Shown: piece after piece, positions 24,885-36,514 of the stretch
Position numbering within the stretch: position 1 is the stretch's first letter
Layout: each line of letters starts with the position of its first letter
Assembly (NCBI GenBank): GCA_936450465.1
Contig: OW388289.1
Span: 76,248,593-76,312,592 of the forward strand
Length of the DNA stretch: 64,000 nt
Reading direction: 5' to 3'
Origin: Gibbula magus
Taxonomy: Eukaryota > Mollusca > Gastropoda > Trochida > Trochidae
The notes under the pieces: generated by a model
Told to the model about the DNA's origin: nothing
Database searches by the model: none
The model's input: only the letters and a program-made list of their open reading frames with translations
Made by a program: the position numbers and the translations under genes

Positions 24885-25520
24885 AAAGTAGTATTGTTCC
24901 AAAACCATGAGGCACTGCTCCCCTCACCCCATACATATGATAGACTTTTGTTAACTTAATTCAATCAATATTGCTTTTCATTCTTGCTTTCATTCTCACT
25001 CGCAACAAGTTTCCATGACAACTCTCATGTAGACCATATTGAATTGAAGCAGCTTTTACTCTGACAATTTCAACGTTTCACGTTTCAATTTTTCATACCA
25101 TCATACTAGTGAAAGCCATTCTTGACAAATTGAATTCCCAAAAGTCTGTGGGTTAGGTTTCACATATCTCATATTGTTAATGTGCCTCACCGTCCTAACC
25201 AGAAGAAAATGTACTAATTTGTTGTGAACAGACATCATCGCCGTGGTTTGTCATCGCCAGTTGAACAACAAGAATTGTGTCCCATGGCAGTCATAGTTTG
25301 CTTGTTTATGTTAGTACAATTCGTATTCAGTGTTTCGTGAAATCAATTCAGTGTTTAACAGTTTTGGCATTAAACAACAAACTGTGTGTATTACTTTGGG
25401 TAGTTGTTATTTGAAGGTGACTATAGCTAACATTAATATTGTTATTTTTTGGATCACACAATCTACAATAGAATGTTGTTTTGTTTACCATACTGTCAGA
25501 GCTTAACCAAAAGTCCGTTT
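24885..25520. repeat. Segmental duplication, distal part of copy A
   Basis: The block is co-linear with 30020-30720. Landmarks are ACCATGAGGCACTGCTCCCC, TTCATTCTCACTCGCAACAA, GTTTCCATGACAACTCTCAT, CTTTACTCTGACAATTTCAA/CATACTAGTGAAAGCCATT and GGATCACACAATCTACAATA. Confidence 0.8.
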
Positions 25521-25704
25521 TGACAAGGCCTCGGTGGCTTAAAGGTTATATTGTTCTGTTCAGTGCTGGTTATTTAACACTTCAAGTCTGAAAGATCTTG
25601 GAATCAATCATTCCAGACAGCAGGATACACTCTCTTGAATCAAATTTAAACTGTAATCAAACTTGGAAACATACACAGTGTATTACTTCTCAAGTTTTAA
25701 ATAG

Positions 25705-26455
25705 TTAATATAATTACAATTTTTTTATCACAAGCTCTTTACTATTGAATTCAAGTTCTTTGTTTATGGAGCAAAACATCGAATTATAGCCGTCCGTTAC
25801 TTGCCACTAATCTTTAATGATGAAACATTAAATCTTGTGTAACATTAGTTTAATGTCTCTTTAATGGGTGTTGTTAGGCTTCTCAAACGTGGTCAGGAAT
25901 GAAATAAAATCTTTAAATCTTAGTTTGTATAAACGCTTTTACATAGAATCTTGCAAGTTAAACAGACGTTACATACACTTGTGTATATTGCTATGAATAT
26001 AGCTGTAAGTGAGTTTAACAACAGAATATTTCCCAGAGAAAAACTAATGTGTATCGTGAATTTAAATGTGCATATCACTATTAGCTCAAACCTAAAATTA
26101 CTGTATTTTGATTTATTATTCAGTGATAAATTTGATTAATAATATATTTTTGTGATTGATACCACTTAAAACTGCAAACGACAATTGATATTTATATCGT
26201 TAGTTTAATTTTATTACAAATTTTTCATCACTGTTCGCCGTTTTATGAGTTTTTTTCTTTTCATTTTAACCTTTTTATTACTGAATTGAGATAGTTGTTT
26301 CTGAAGCAAATCATTTCATTGGAGCCTTTCGTTAAAATATTATTTGCCACTACTCTTTAATTATGAAGCATCAAATCTTGTGTAACATTAGTTTAATGAG
26401 CGATGTTAGGCTTTACAAACGCGATCAGGAATTAAATTAAATCTTTTGTCAGAAA
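25705..26455. repeat. Tandem duplication, two diverged copies
   Basis: About 25735-25915 and about 26265-26450 share GAATTCAAG/GAATTGAG, TTGCCACTA(A/C)TCTTTAAT, ATCTTGTGTAACATTAGTTT, TGTTAGGCTT and GATCAGGAAT/GGTCAGGAAT. The second copy continues into copy B. The inverted copy of the same stretch lies at 33600-33870. Confidence 0.75.
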
Positions 26456-29450
26456 GCATCAGTTGAATTGAATGTAACAAGATGAAAGGAATATTTAACA
26501 AACTTTAAATAAATTCAGCAAATTAATTGTCGACACTTCCTCTTGTGGTAAATTGATTATTCAGTAAATATTTTTACAGAAAATTGCATCAAGAGAAATC
26601 ATTTTTGCTTGAATACTGTTGAATACATTGTGACTTTGAGCGGATACATGTATGCTTTTTAGCACCATTATTTCATTTAACACTGATTTAGCATTGGACT
26701 TTAAATAATCCTCTAAAGCTTTAGTTTTATGTGATCTGTAGTATAGGTAGATGATATTGTGTTACAATTACAGCAATTCATTAAACCTTTTTGTTTCTAT
26801 AAAACAGCTACTTATTTAACAACGAGTGTATTATTGTATGTCATGACATTACAACTTTTTAAGCTTGCTACCATCTTGCCTTTCAGAAGAGGTTTCCAAA
26901 CAAAGGATTTTTCCAAGATGCCATTGATGTTTCATTAGGGCATGTGACAGGTCCTTCCCTCATCTCCTAACTGCATTAATACTCCAGTAATAATCACATT
27001 TAAATTCACGTTACACATTAAGTTTTATGTGGGGAATATTTCGCTGTTAAACTCACTTACATCTATATTCAATTAGAATTTAATAGAAATATACACAGGT
27101 GTACGTAACGTATATTTAGCTTGCAAGATTGTATGTCAAAGCCTTTATACAAACTCGGAATATTGATATTTGTATTATGATCATGCCTTTAATGTCTGAA
27201 ATATAATTTTATACAAATTAGTTTTCATAAATGGACGCATGAAAAGTTGACATACTGTAATTATCAGAATGCATCTCAAATTCTACCTCCACATATCCAG
27301 ATGGCGATTCCTTGTAAAAATGTCTAATTAAATGTAACATGTCCGTGCTATTTGCAAAAATCAATAATTAACATTTGACGTCTTCTATAAACTAATGGCA
27401 TAGTAGGTCGGACTAATTTCATTTAAAATTAAAGCAATTAAGCTTCAAGCAAAAAATATTATAACAGATAAATTGAGCATCCACGTTGCAAGGAAAGTAT
27501 TCATATGATTGTCAGTGATGACAGTGAAAAGGTAATACATCTAATCACCAAATAGCATTTGGTGCCACATGGTCTTCTGCCAAGTACAGGTTCAGCAACA
27601 ATGGGCGTGGTGTATCACACTCACAAGGCCAGCTGCATTATCTCAGAATCTACATTGATCTGAATTCATTTGCAACATTTTGGTATAGAGTTAGAAGATA
27701 AATTTACATATTTACATATTCAGATATCAGATTTCTGAGTTGAGATGAACATTTACATTTACATTTACTTGAACGATAAGATGGCTGACTTGTATTACCG
27801 AGTTGAAATTTAATTTTCAAGTTACATCCCTTTTGAGGTTTAATGCAAAACTCACTTGTGTACGTGTGTTCGCAACATGATGAAATATCAATGTGGTCTT
27901 AATGAATATTCTAGTTGACTATTTAAATATGTCTAATGTTATTTTAGGCTTGTATAAGATAATATCGATTATTGGAGTTAAAATGTTCAACAAATATTAT
28001 CCAGAAGATTACTTTATGTTGATGATGGGCTTATTCATGGCATTGCTGATGGAATCAATGAATATCAATGTACTCCTATCCTAAGTTCTACTAAGAAGCA
28101 TACCATCAGCTGTTCCGATATGCCTCGAATTCATAACATCGGCCATCCTCAATCATGGAGATTTAAACTTAAAATTATTAAAGAGCCTATGACACGTCAT
28201 ACATCGCACCATTCATTTCATGTTATAAACAAAATTATACTATCAAATAAGTAAAATACTCTCTGGTAAGTTTTAAGACATTTCAGCACGCTCAACTAAT
28301 TGACTTTACAAACAGTGTGGCATAGATGACCTCCTACCTGCCAGCATTGTGTGGTTTATTTTACCATTTACCAAGTTTGTGAGAAAACCCCAGAGCTAGT
28401 ATTATCGATGTTTTACAGATGTTAATGCAATCACCATGAAAAGGGCACGAATAAAGTGAAGTAAGGACAAAAGAAAAGGGAGAGTATCTGATTAAGTTAA
28501 AAACAAGGCCATGCATAGAATTCTACTTGTTTACTCTACAATGAAATCTTTCTTGTTCTCTGATAAACGCGCCAACTCAATGACGTTATATCAGTGTTGT
28601 CGCTGTTAAAAGGGCTAATGAAACTTCACGAGCATCAATAGTGCATGAGTCAAATGGAGCAGGGAAATTAGCGAGAAAGGCTTTAGGAGATGCCTAAATA
28701 AAAATCAATGAAATCGGAAAGAAACTCCTTTTGAACGGTGAAAGAAAATAAATTGACAGTAAAGACATTGTTGTTTTATTGCCTTTAGCACTGATTGTAA
28801 AGAGCACTGACATTTTGTAACAGCGTAAAATAAGCATTGTATGTTGTTTAAAAAGTTTGTTTTTCATATTGGGAATCAATGTGTATAGGTTGCAAATGTG
28901 TGTAATATTGCAAGCACTGAATTACGTGAATATATTTTTATCTTGATATATAGAATACCAAACGATGTCCCGTTTGATAACATGTTTATGAAACGAGTGG
29001 ATGGTTTGGTATTTCAACGAGCGAAAGCGAGTTAAATACCGATGCCATTCAAGAGTTTCATAAACATGTTATCAAACGGGATCGAGTTTAGTATTTTATT
29101 TATTACTCAATAATGTAAATAGAACTGAATTGCAATAAAATCGTTTTTAGTGAGGCTTACTAGCAAATAGGTTACCCGCTATTGCAGTCGCGCGGCTGTC
29201 ATTGTGACGTCAACCAAAAACGACTATGATGTCACGCGCCGATTATGACGCTACAACAGCACACGGTGGTTTCACACATGTGTGTAACCAACTCATTGTT
29301 ATCTAATGAGTGATCTCACCACGGTTGAGTAATAAAATGATAATAACACACTGGTCAACGATCAACACAACTATCAGTTTATAACTATGAAATACAAATT
29401 ACACTGATGTAATTTAAATGGGAAATTTTTTAAATTTTTACTTTGCTTAT
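26135..29450. repeat. Segmental duplication, copy B
   Basis: From 26745 onward this is co-linear with copy A (18090-22000) and lacks the 18443-19696 insertion. From 26135 to 26975 it also matches, in inverted orientation, 32985-34015. It is itself interrupted by the 389-bp foldback element at 28949-29337, absent from the matching site in copy A at about 21898. No gene is recognised. Confidence 0.85.
28949..29337. mobile_element. 389-bp foldback element, copy 1, with empty site
   Basis: The inserted sequence starts with an imperfect foldback. Left arm 28951-28995 pairs with 29054-29096, sharing GATAACATGTTTATGAAAC / GTTTCATAAACATGTTATC. Inside the loop is ACGAGCGAAAGCGAG. The distal part is bounded by inverted TTATTACTCAA (about 29099) and TTGAGTAATAA (about 29324). 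TGATA flanks the insert on both sides (28944-28948 and 29338-29342) and is single in the empty site of copy A, so it is the likely target duplication. A second copy lies at 47343-47730. Confidence 0.75.
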
Positions 29451-29800
29451 CTGGCTTAGGAACATAAATCTCAATTTTCAAAATAACGCTAGGTGACGTT
29501 TTGTGACGACAACGACAACTTGTTCATCCCGATATTAAAGGTACAATATCTTTTACTATATCTGTTTGCATATGCATAGATGCATATTTTAACATGTGGG
29601 TGTCATTTAGAATTACTATATAAAAGAATTCAAATGATAAAGAGGTCAAATTTCAAAGACGTGCCTAAAATGTTTCCCAAAGCCAGATGCTGAGTGACAA
29701 AAGAAAAGTAAATTGAAGCATGTTTTATGTATTACAAGTTAAACCTTCCAATAGCTGTTTGACCTTTCGGTTTCAGTGAGCTAGAGCCTGCAGTTTTTCG
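29450..29800. repeat. Segmental duplication block X, copy 3
   Basis: It matches 17710-18075 over its whole length, including the GCCAGATGCT and AAATTGAAGCAT blocks missing from the second copy. Confidence 0.85.
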
Positions 29801-30720
29801 ACAATAAGAAATTTGAAATTTTAAAGGGGCTGCAGCACGTTTACTCTTGAAAGCGGCGTTAAACCTAAGCTCACCTCACATCTACATATGAAAAATTTAA
29901 ATTAAAATGACCAACTTTTTTTTTTAAATGCAAAATAATTAAATCAATATTTGTTTAAGAACTAGAGCATTTGGGTTTTTTCCAAGATAAATCATGATAG
30001 CAATGAATTAATTCAGCATTGTTCTCAAACCATGAGGCAATGCTCCCCTCACTCTATACAAATGATGGACATTTGTTAACATATTCAATAAATATTGCTT
30101 TTCATAAGTGCTTTCATTCTCACTCGCAACAAGTTTCCATGACAACCCTCATGTAGACCATGTTGAGATGTGGCAGCTTTTACTCAGAAATGTGATATCG
30201 TCTGACAATTTCAATGTTTCACGTTTCAATAGTTCATACTTTCATACTAGAGAAAGCCATTGTTGACAAATTGAATTTTAAACGCTCTGTGAGTTACGTT
30301 ACGTTGTTCATGTGCAGCAAAGGTATTCATTGTTGAGAACACACACCACCATCTTAGTTCGCGATCGCCTGTTGAACAACTACAGTTGTGTTCTCATGTT
30401 ACTGAAGAAACGATAAAAGTTTATGGATATACAACTTCGTTAGAACGTCGCTTTCAAAGGATAAAGAAGTTGAATATCCATAAAATGGTCTCTATTCTTC
30501 ATCACATCAACTTCTAGAAGGCCAATCAAAGAAATCTCATGTTACTGCAATTCGTAATCAAAGTTTCTCATGGAATTCATTCTGCGTTCATGGTTTTGGC
30601 ATTATTAAACAAACTAAATTATATGTGCATTTGATTTGGTACTTGTTATAGACTATGACTATAGCTTACATTAACATTGCTATATTGGGATCACACAATC
30701 TACAATAGATTCAATTCTTG
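29800..30720. repeat. Segmental duplication, distal part of copy B
   Basis: This stretch continues copy B with a shortened equivalent of 22325-22810, then directly the equivalent of 24885-25520. It stops at about 30720 where an unrelated GC-richer stretch and the large triplet satellite begin. The inverted-repeat element at 30402-30502 lies inside it. Confidence 0.75.
30402..30502. mobile_element. Small inverted-repeat element, family of 33109-33307
   Basis: Core arms TTTATGGATATACAACTTC (30420-30438) and GAAGTTGAATATCCATAAA (30466-30484) are inverted copies with one mismatch. Weaker flanking arms start TGAAGAA and end TTCTTCA. The loop has GAACGTCGC, also seen in the elements at 3024 and 33109. 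The corresponding place in copy A is too diverged to identify an empty site with confidence. Confidence 0.5.
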
Positions 30721-30803
30721 TTTTGTTCTGAACGGGTCATTTCCGGTATTGTTAACCACACCTCAGGGCGGGGCACCAAGCTTAACGAATCGTCCGATTT
30801 GGA

Positions 30804-31208
30804 AGCAGCAGCAGATGTAGTTGTAGTAGTAGTAGTAGTAGTAGCAGCAGCAGAGGTAGCTGTAGTAGTAGTAGTAGTAGTAGCAGCTGCAGAGGTAGTT
30901 GTAGTACAAGTAGTAGTAGTAGTAGTAGTAGTAGCAGCAGCAGAGGTAGTTGTAGTAGTAGTAGTAGTAGTAGCAGCAGCAGAGGTAGTTGTAGTAGTAG
31001 TAGCAGCAGCAGAGGTAGTTGTAGTAGTAGTAGTAGTAGTAGCAGCAGCAGAGGTAGTTGTAGTAGTAGTAGTAGTAGTAGTAGCAGCAGCAGAGGTAGT
31101 TGTAGTAGTAGTAGCAGCTGCAGAGGTAGTTGTAGTAGTAGTAGTAGTAGTAGCAGCTGCAGCGGTAGTTGTAGTAGTAGTAGTAGTAGCAGCAGCAGAG
31201 GTAGTTGC

Positions 31209-31243
<35 letters not shown>

Positions 31244-31484
31244 CAGCAGCAGAGCTAGTTGTGGTAGTAGTAGTAGCAGCTGCAGAGGTAGTTGTAGTAG
31301 TAGTAGTAGTATAGCAGCTGCAGAGGTAGTTGTAGTAGTAGTAGTAGTAGCAGCTGCAGAGGTAGTTGTAGTAGTAGTAGTAGCAGCAGCAGCAGAGGTA
31401 GTTGTAGTAGTAGTAGTAGTAGTAGTAGCAACTGCAGAGGTAGTTGTAGTAGTAGTAGTAGTAGTAGCAGCTGCAGAGGTAGTT

Positions 31485-31515
<31 letters not shown>

Positions 31516-31568
31516 AAGCAGCAGCAGAGATAGTTGTAGTAGTAGTAGCAGCAGCAGCAAAGGTAGTT

Positions 31569-31599
<31 letters not shown>

Positions 31600-31668
31600 C
31601 AGCAGAAGTAGTTGTTATAGTAGTAGTAGTAGTAGTAGTAGTAGCAGCAGCAGCAGCAGAGGTAGTTG
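30804..31668. repeat. Large compound GTA-triplet satellite
   Basis: About 20 irregular units of roughly 40 bp, each of the form GTAGTT, a variable run of GTA, then GCAGCAGCAGAG or GCAGCTGCAGAG. Unit length varies with the number of GTA triplets. The repeat keeps several frames open on both strands (poly-Val/Ala and poly-Thr/Tyr-like translations), which are artefacts of triplet composition. Confidence 0.95.
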
Positions 31669-31821
31669 ATCAAAGAGGTGGCTGATTAAATTTAGACTGA
31701 AGTCCAACCTTTTTCAAGAAAGCATACACAGTGAAGGCTACTGATGGGCTACTGATCACTTCTCTTGAACCTGACTTGGCGCCAGAATAATATATTTATT
31801 GTTATGGTGGTGAAGATGATT

Positions 31822-31835
31822 ATAGTAGCAGCAAC

Positions 31836-31868
<33 letters not shown>

Positions 31869-32046
31869 TAGTAGTAGTAGAAGTAGCAACAACAACATAG
31901 CAGGTAATAATAGAATTAGCAATGGTAGTAATGATGATAATAATAGTAGTAGTAGTAGTAGTAGTAGCAGTAGTAGAAGTAGTAGTAGTAGCAGCAGAAG
32001 TAGTTGTAGTAGCAGTGACAGTAGTAGTAGTAGTAGTAGCAGCAGC

Positions 32047-32093
<47 letters not shown>

Positions 32094-32158
32094 GACGAGT
32101 AGTAGTAGTAGTAATAGTAATAAATTTAGTAGTAGTAGTAGTAGCAGTAGAGGTAGTT
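31822..32158. repeat. Second GTA-triplet satellite
   Basis: Imperfect AGT/AGC/AAC triplets, less ordered than the satellite just upstream and separated from it by about 150 bp of ordinary sequence. A short further GTA run lies at 32396-32432. Confidence 0.95.
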
Positions 32159-32164
32159 ACATAA

Positions 32165-32980
32165 TGTACTTTGACTTTAAATCAATGACGCATCGTTGCT
32201 GTGGGACGTCATAAAACAAGTCAGAAAGCCATGTTTTTCAGAATTATGAACAGATAATGTTTCAAAATTTACAGACAAAGTTAGTTTGCTTTTAGAGACA
32301 TAATGTAACTATGTTTCAAGCATGTTCATCACTCGTTGATTAAAATATCTTGCGTTGTTGTACCTATACTTTATTTTGCTTACTTTTATTTGTAATAATA
32401 GTAGTAGTATTTGCTGTAGTAGTAGTAGTAGTTGATATACTATATTTCATCATGACATTTTGTTATATGTTATAACATCTTAAACGTTATTTATATATGC
32501 GCAAATTTTACAAGCTCTTATATTATCTGCAGTGACAAAATGTTAGAAATAAGACTTGATTTTTGTTCACGTTATCCAGATAATCAATACACAATCAGCT
32601 CAATGGCGAAATGCAGTACCCCTTAAGGAATTTTTGTTACTTATAGTATGAAATGGAATTCGAAAAACATGTTCTGTATTTAGCACAGTGTGCAAGTGTC
32701 ACAGCCTGGTGCGTGTGGTTGGAATGGTAATAATAATTTAGTTATCAAATTAACGCCAATAAATATATTTCTAACAAACCACAGATAATGTGTAGGATGG
32801 AGTGTAGCAAGATCGAGCTGGATGTTCTTCTGGTGAGGTTTGAGAAGTGGGATTTAACGCAGCTTTCAAAATATTTCAACTATTGACGCGTGTCCACAGT
32901 GTGGATTATACACCCTCCCTTATGTTTTCCACGAAGGCTAGATAACTACATGAGCATGAAAATTACATGAAGCAAATGAA
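32165..32980. other. Dispersed repeat copy, then unannotated DNA
   Basis: Within 32170-32330 is a copy of the dispersed repeat also seen at 24010-24240. The rest, up to the start of the inverted duplication at about 32985, shows nothing recognisable. Confidence 0.45.
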
Positions 32981-33143
32981 GTTATAGGAGATAGGGGAAA
33001 GACTTTAATGCTCTAATGGAAAAATCAATGGCATCCTGGAAAATTCCTTTATTTGGAAACCTCTTCTGAAAGACAAGATGGTAGAAAGCTTAAAAAGTTG
33101 TAATGCCATAAGAACAGGAAGATTTTCTGGATAACAACTTCTT

Positions 33144-33183
33144 CTACACGACGTTTCGGAGTACGAACTCACTCCTTCATCAG
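33144..33183 (-). ncRNA. Hammerhead-ribozyme-like core, copy 1
   Basis: On the minus strand the order is CTGATGA, one A, GGAGT, an 8-nt loop, ACTCC, GAAA, CGTCGTGTA. GGAGT pairs with ACTCC as stem II, and CTGATGA and GAAA are the invariant core boxes. After GAAA a tiny stem III (A-U, C-G) could place the cleavage site after GTA. Departures from the consensus are the extra A between the core box and stem II and the lack of a clear stem I. Type I hammerheads with very short stem III are known from Penelope-like retroelements and animal retrozymes. Activity is not established by sequence. Confidence 0.45.
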
Positions 33184-33191
33184 GTGGAATG

Positions 33192-33229
33192 TGATGAAGG
33201 AGTGAGTATGTACTCCGAAATGTCGTGTA
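33192..33229 (+). ncRNA. Hammerhead-like core, copy 2, altered
   Basis: This is the opposite arm of the same element, reading on the plus strand TGATGA, A, GGAGT, loop, ACTCC, GAAA, TGTCGTGTA. The first C of the CTGATGA box is replaced by G and one base after GAAA differs from the other arm. If the motif is real, this copy is probably inactive. Confidence 0.35.
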
Positions 33230-34019
33230 TTTTCACATTAAAGAAGTTGTTATCCAGAAAATCCTCCTGTTCTTATGTATACCACTACTAAATGCCCTTC
33301 AAAGACCTTGTAATGTCATGACATACAATAATGGGCTCGTTGTAAAATGAGTAGCTGTTTTTTAGAAAGAAAAAGGTTTAATGAATTGCTGTAATCAACC
33401 TCTATTACAGATCACATAAAATATAACATAATAGAGGATTATTTTTAAGTTCAATGCCAAATCAGTGTTAAATGAAATAATGGTGCTATAAAACATACAT
33501 ATATCCGTTCAAAGTCACAATGATTTCAGCATTATTCAAGCAAAAACGATTTCTCTTGATGCAATTTTCCATAAACTTATTTATTGAATAATCCATTTAC
33601 CATAAGAAGGCGTGCCTGAAATTAATTTGCAGAATATGTTAAATATTCCTTTTATCGTGTTACATGGAATTCAACTGGAACTTTTTGACAAAAGATTGAA
33701 TTTCATTCCTGATCACGTTTGTCAAACCTAATATCAATCATCAAATAAACTAATGTTACACAAGAGTTGATGTTTCATCATTAAAGAGTAATGACAACTA
33801 ATATTTTTAACGAACGGCTCCAGCGAAATAATTTGATTCATAAACAACGAAATTGAATTCAATAATAATGAGGTTAAAACGAAAGGTCAAAAATACCAAA
33901 ACAGCTAGTGATGATTTTTAAAAATAATATTAAACGAATTATTTAAATATCAATTGTTGTTTTCAGTTTACTGCTTACAGTGGTATCAGTCACAAATATA
34001 TATTATTATCATACAATGG

Positions 34020-34860
34020 ATGGTGTTCTCGGCAGGATAAAGGCAACGGATATTTTCGGTATCCGTTGGGGTCATATACGGATAAAGATGCAAATTACAG
34101 AGGTCAAGTGACGGAACTTCTTTTGAAAATGACGTCCAAGCATTCACATTTCGAACGCCTGTAATAACAGTAACAGTTGTAATAGCGTAATAGCTTCGTG
34201 TAAATATACATACTTCATTTCATATAGATCCACATTAATTTGAGAAATGACAAAACAAACATAGTGCAATGCACATTACGGAAACAAATTATCTTGATCA
34301 AGCAGTGCCAAAACATGTTCATCGCGAGTTGAAAAATACGGAGTATAAACACTTTATAAATACTCACAGGTAACAAAGGCACTTTGAGTCACATATGCAT
34401 TTATCGAATGTCAACCTTCACTGTTCCATAATGTGACTTTTGTAAAGGGGATTTTAGAATTCGCTGCCTAACATTCAGTTTAGCTCTCCGTGTGATGTGC
34501 GAGTCGCCATTTGCAACCGGGCGGAAGGGAAGCAACTCTCGCCCCTTCAAGATGGACTCCCCAACACTAATGATTACACGAAAGGACGCGAGTTCGAATT
34601 CTCTGTCCTCAGCTAAGATATTTTTCATTTTAAAAACGTATTTCAAAACGTATTAAAACATTGAAAATTAAGATCATGCCAAAAATAACAATTATTTCCA
34701 CAGAAAGCATAATTTAGGAGGCGTTATTTTGTGTCATTTTACTGTGAGAATAGCATGCAGTTCATTTGCATATATCAATACGCGTAGTTACAGTAAAGTT
34801 CAACTTTGAAATTAATGTTGTCATGCTGTTTTGCGCAAAATGAATGAAGAATGACATTGT
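34020..34860. other. Unannotated sequence between duplications
   Basis: I see no supported gene or repeat. The 81-residue minus-strand frame at 34401-34646 lies in locally less AT-rich DNA but has no recognisable motif. Confidence 0.4.
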
Positions 34861-34871
34861 ATGATAAAGAA

Positions 34872-35015
34872 GTTATCATGCTCGTGTGTTTTGGGATGGT
34901 AAATATCCTGCATTAGGAATAAACACAATGTATTTAGCTCGCCAAGGCTCGCAAAATACAATGTTTATTCCTAATGCAGGATATTGACCATCCCAAAACA
35001 CACTCTCATGATAAC
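34872..35015. mobile_element. 144-bp foldback element
   Basis: Two near-perfect arms of about 60 bp (34872-34935 and 34952-35015) start GTTATCATG and end CATGATAAC. They share TTTTGGGATGGT and CCTGCATTAGGAATAAACA. The unpaired centre is GCTCGCCAAGGCTCGC. The CTCG-containing loop resembles the loop of the elements at 28949 and 53472. No coding content. Confidence 0.75.
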
Positions 35016-35084
35016 CTCTATTTATTGATAAGATATATCACTGAATAATAAATCCAAATACTGTAATTTTAGTTTTGCGCTAAT

Positions 35085-35231
35085 AGTAATATTTACATTT
35101 AAATTCACGTTATATATTAAGTTTTATCTGTGCAATATTCTGCTGTGAAACTCACTTACAGCTATATTCGATTAGACTTTTCATAGACTTTTAACTTGCA
35201 AGGTTTTATGTCAAAGTTTTTTTTCAAACTA
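35085..35231. repeat. Segmental duplication, copy D, proximal part
   Basis: It matches 26995-27145 and 18345-18430, with landmarks ACATTTAAATTCACGTTA, TTAAGTTTTAT and AACTCACTTACA. It is broken at about 35231 by the DIRS-like element and resumes at about 37440. Confidence 0.75.
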
Positions 35232-35800
35232 TCGTCTAGCCACTCGTTCGCCTTTCCTTCCGACGTCTCGCTCCAGGACCTGACCTCTATGACCCAATGG
35301 CTGATTCACGATCTGAAGGAGTTCAACAACTCTTACCACGTTCGTACTCTTACCATATTTTCGACTCTTGACTCGATGATATCTCTCGACCTCCAGGATC
35401 CGTACCTGCACATCCCCATCTTCCCCGCGGACTGCATGTATTTCCACTTCATCCCTTAGCCCGTAGCCCAGTTCCTTCACGACGTGCAGTTTGCGATGTA
35501 CCTGGACTACAGGTTCAGTCACCATCACTCCTCGTCTGTTCTCGAAGCACAACGGGACTTCGTGATTGGACTGTCCAGACGCCTGGGTTGGCTGATCAAT
35601 TTGGACAAGTCAGACTTGAAGGCAGCAACGTCACTCACCTTCCTAGGCGTTCACCTGGACACCGTCCAGTACAAGGCCCTAGTCACACGGGAACGGATGG
35701 GGAGAGACGAGGACCTCTTGAAGAGAGCCCTCCGCGAGCCTCTGTCACGTCGCATGTGGCAACGTCTGTTAGGCCTCAGCTCAGGACTACACCCGGAGGG
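35232..35800 (+). pseudogene. DIRS-like reverse transcriptase remnant
   Basis: The first frame gives MISLDLQDPYLHIPIFP (about 35376-35430), corresponding to reverse transcriptase motif A with its Asp, and stops soon after at about 35457. The stretch that should hold motif B is missing. The next frame gives AMYLDYR at about 35490-35510, where the usual second catalytic Asp of motif C is Tyr. It then gives RRLGWLINLDKSDL and LTFLGVHLDT (about 35580-35670), the region after the palm that is typical of DIRS and related elements. Loss of motif B, the stop and the Asp-to-Tyr change make it inactive. Confidence 0.8.
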
Positions 35801-35939
35801 GCAGGCTATATCTCAGAGTCCTTCAGGTGTTAATGCACGCACACGTAAGGGAGAAGACGTGTTCGCGCTTCGGGAGGACATTGTGCACCATTTAGCCTGG
35901 TGGAGGGCGGTGGACAATGTCTTCACTGGAGTGCCTCTC

Positions 35940-36510
35940 CGGCCACCTCACACCTGTTCGCGGACGCCTCCACTCAAGGGTGGGGAGCTCATCTCGGCGT
36001 GGAACAAGCATCCGGCATGTGGTCTCCTTCGCAGTCAGAGCGCCACATCACGCACTGGAACTGGATGCGATTCGCCTAGCGATCACTCACTGCTCGACCC
36101 GCCTGGTAGGCGAAATCCTGCTGGTCCACACAGACAGCTCGACAGATGCGTGGGCAATCAACAAGCAGGGGTCGACCAGGGCAGACTCTATTCTGCAGCT
36201 GGTGATAGACCTGTTTCGTCTTGTCTCAACCTCTCCATCTGAGTGGTGCACATCCCGGGAGCCAAGTCAACCGAGTGGATGTTGCACCCGAGAGTGTTCG
36301 AGACTCTGTGCCTTCAGTTCGGAAGGGCGCACGTAGACCTCTTTGCGACTCAGCTCAATCACCAGCTGCTGACATACGTTTCTCCAGTGCCCGACCCGGG
36401 GGCTTGGAGCCTAGACACTCTTTCGTTAGAGTGGGAGGGGATGGACGCCTACCCTTTTCCCCCTCCGGCGATACTGACTCACTCAGGGAAGGCGGTTTGG
36501 CCAGGCTAGG
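35940..36510 (+). pseudogene. DIRS-like RNase H and connecting region remnant
   Basis: One frame reads HLFADASTQGWGAHLG (about 35950-36000), an RNase H-type Asp motif, then SERHITHWNW. After a stop near 36078 another frame reads ILLVHTDSSTDAWAINKQG (about 36117-36175), the second Asp region, followed by SILQLVIDLF. From about 36243 the frame VHIPGAKSTEW, HVDLFATQLNHQ, YVSPVPDPGAW runs to 36509. That segment is characteristic of DIRS elements, downstream of RNase H. Confidence 0.75.
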
Positions 36511-36514
36511 CCTG

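Larger units (their letters stand above)
33109..33307. mobile_element. Inverted-repeat insertion with hammerhead-like cores
   Basis: This insertion of about 199 bp is absent from the homologous sequence at 18205 and 26855. It is flanked by an 11-bp direct repeat, TTGTAATGCCA (33098-33108) and TTGTAATGTCA (33308-33318), one mismatch apart. Most of it is a foldback. The left arm begins TAAGAACAGG near 33109 and the right arm ends CCTGTTCTTA near 33276, with the outer arms also sharing TTTTCTGGATAACAACTTCTT. Each arm carries a hammerhead-like sequence near the centre (see separate entries). The structure suggests a small non-autonomous retroposon such as those linked to Penelope-like elements. 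Confidence 0.65.
32985..34015. repeat. Inverted segmental duplication, copy C
   Basis: Read on the minus strand it matches 26135-26975 and, for its 32985-33420 part, also 18095-18310. Landmarks in reverse are CTATAAAACAGCTACT, TGTCATGACATTACAA, AAGCTT(G/T)CTACCATCTTG and GGTTTCCAAA. It is split by the insertion at 33109-33307. Confidence 0.85.

Noticed and set aside
25527..25575. tRNA-like A-box (GGCCTCGGTGGCTTAAAGGTT) suggesting a SINE head
   Set aside because: No B-box at suitable distance and no second copy in the window.
27893..28084. 63-residue Met/Leu/Ile-rich open frame in duplication copy B
   Set aside because: The homologous sequence in copy A (about 20530-20690) does not preserve the frame, so it is unlikely to be coding.
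30711..31673. 320-residue minus-strand and 198-residue plus-strand open frames rich in Cys/Tyr/Thr or Val/Ala
   Set aside because: They are the translations of a GTA-triplet satellite, which lacks stops in several frames on both strands. There is no non-repetitive protein sequence beyond short flanks.
31765..32214. Serine-rich 149-residue open frame
   Set aside because: It consists almost wholly of AGT/AGC triplets of a simple repeat.
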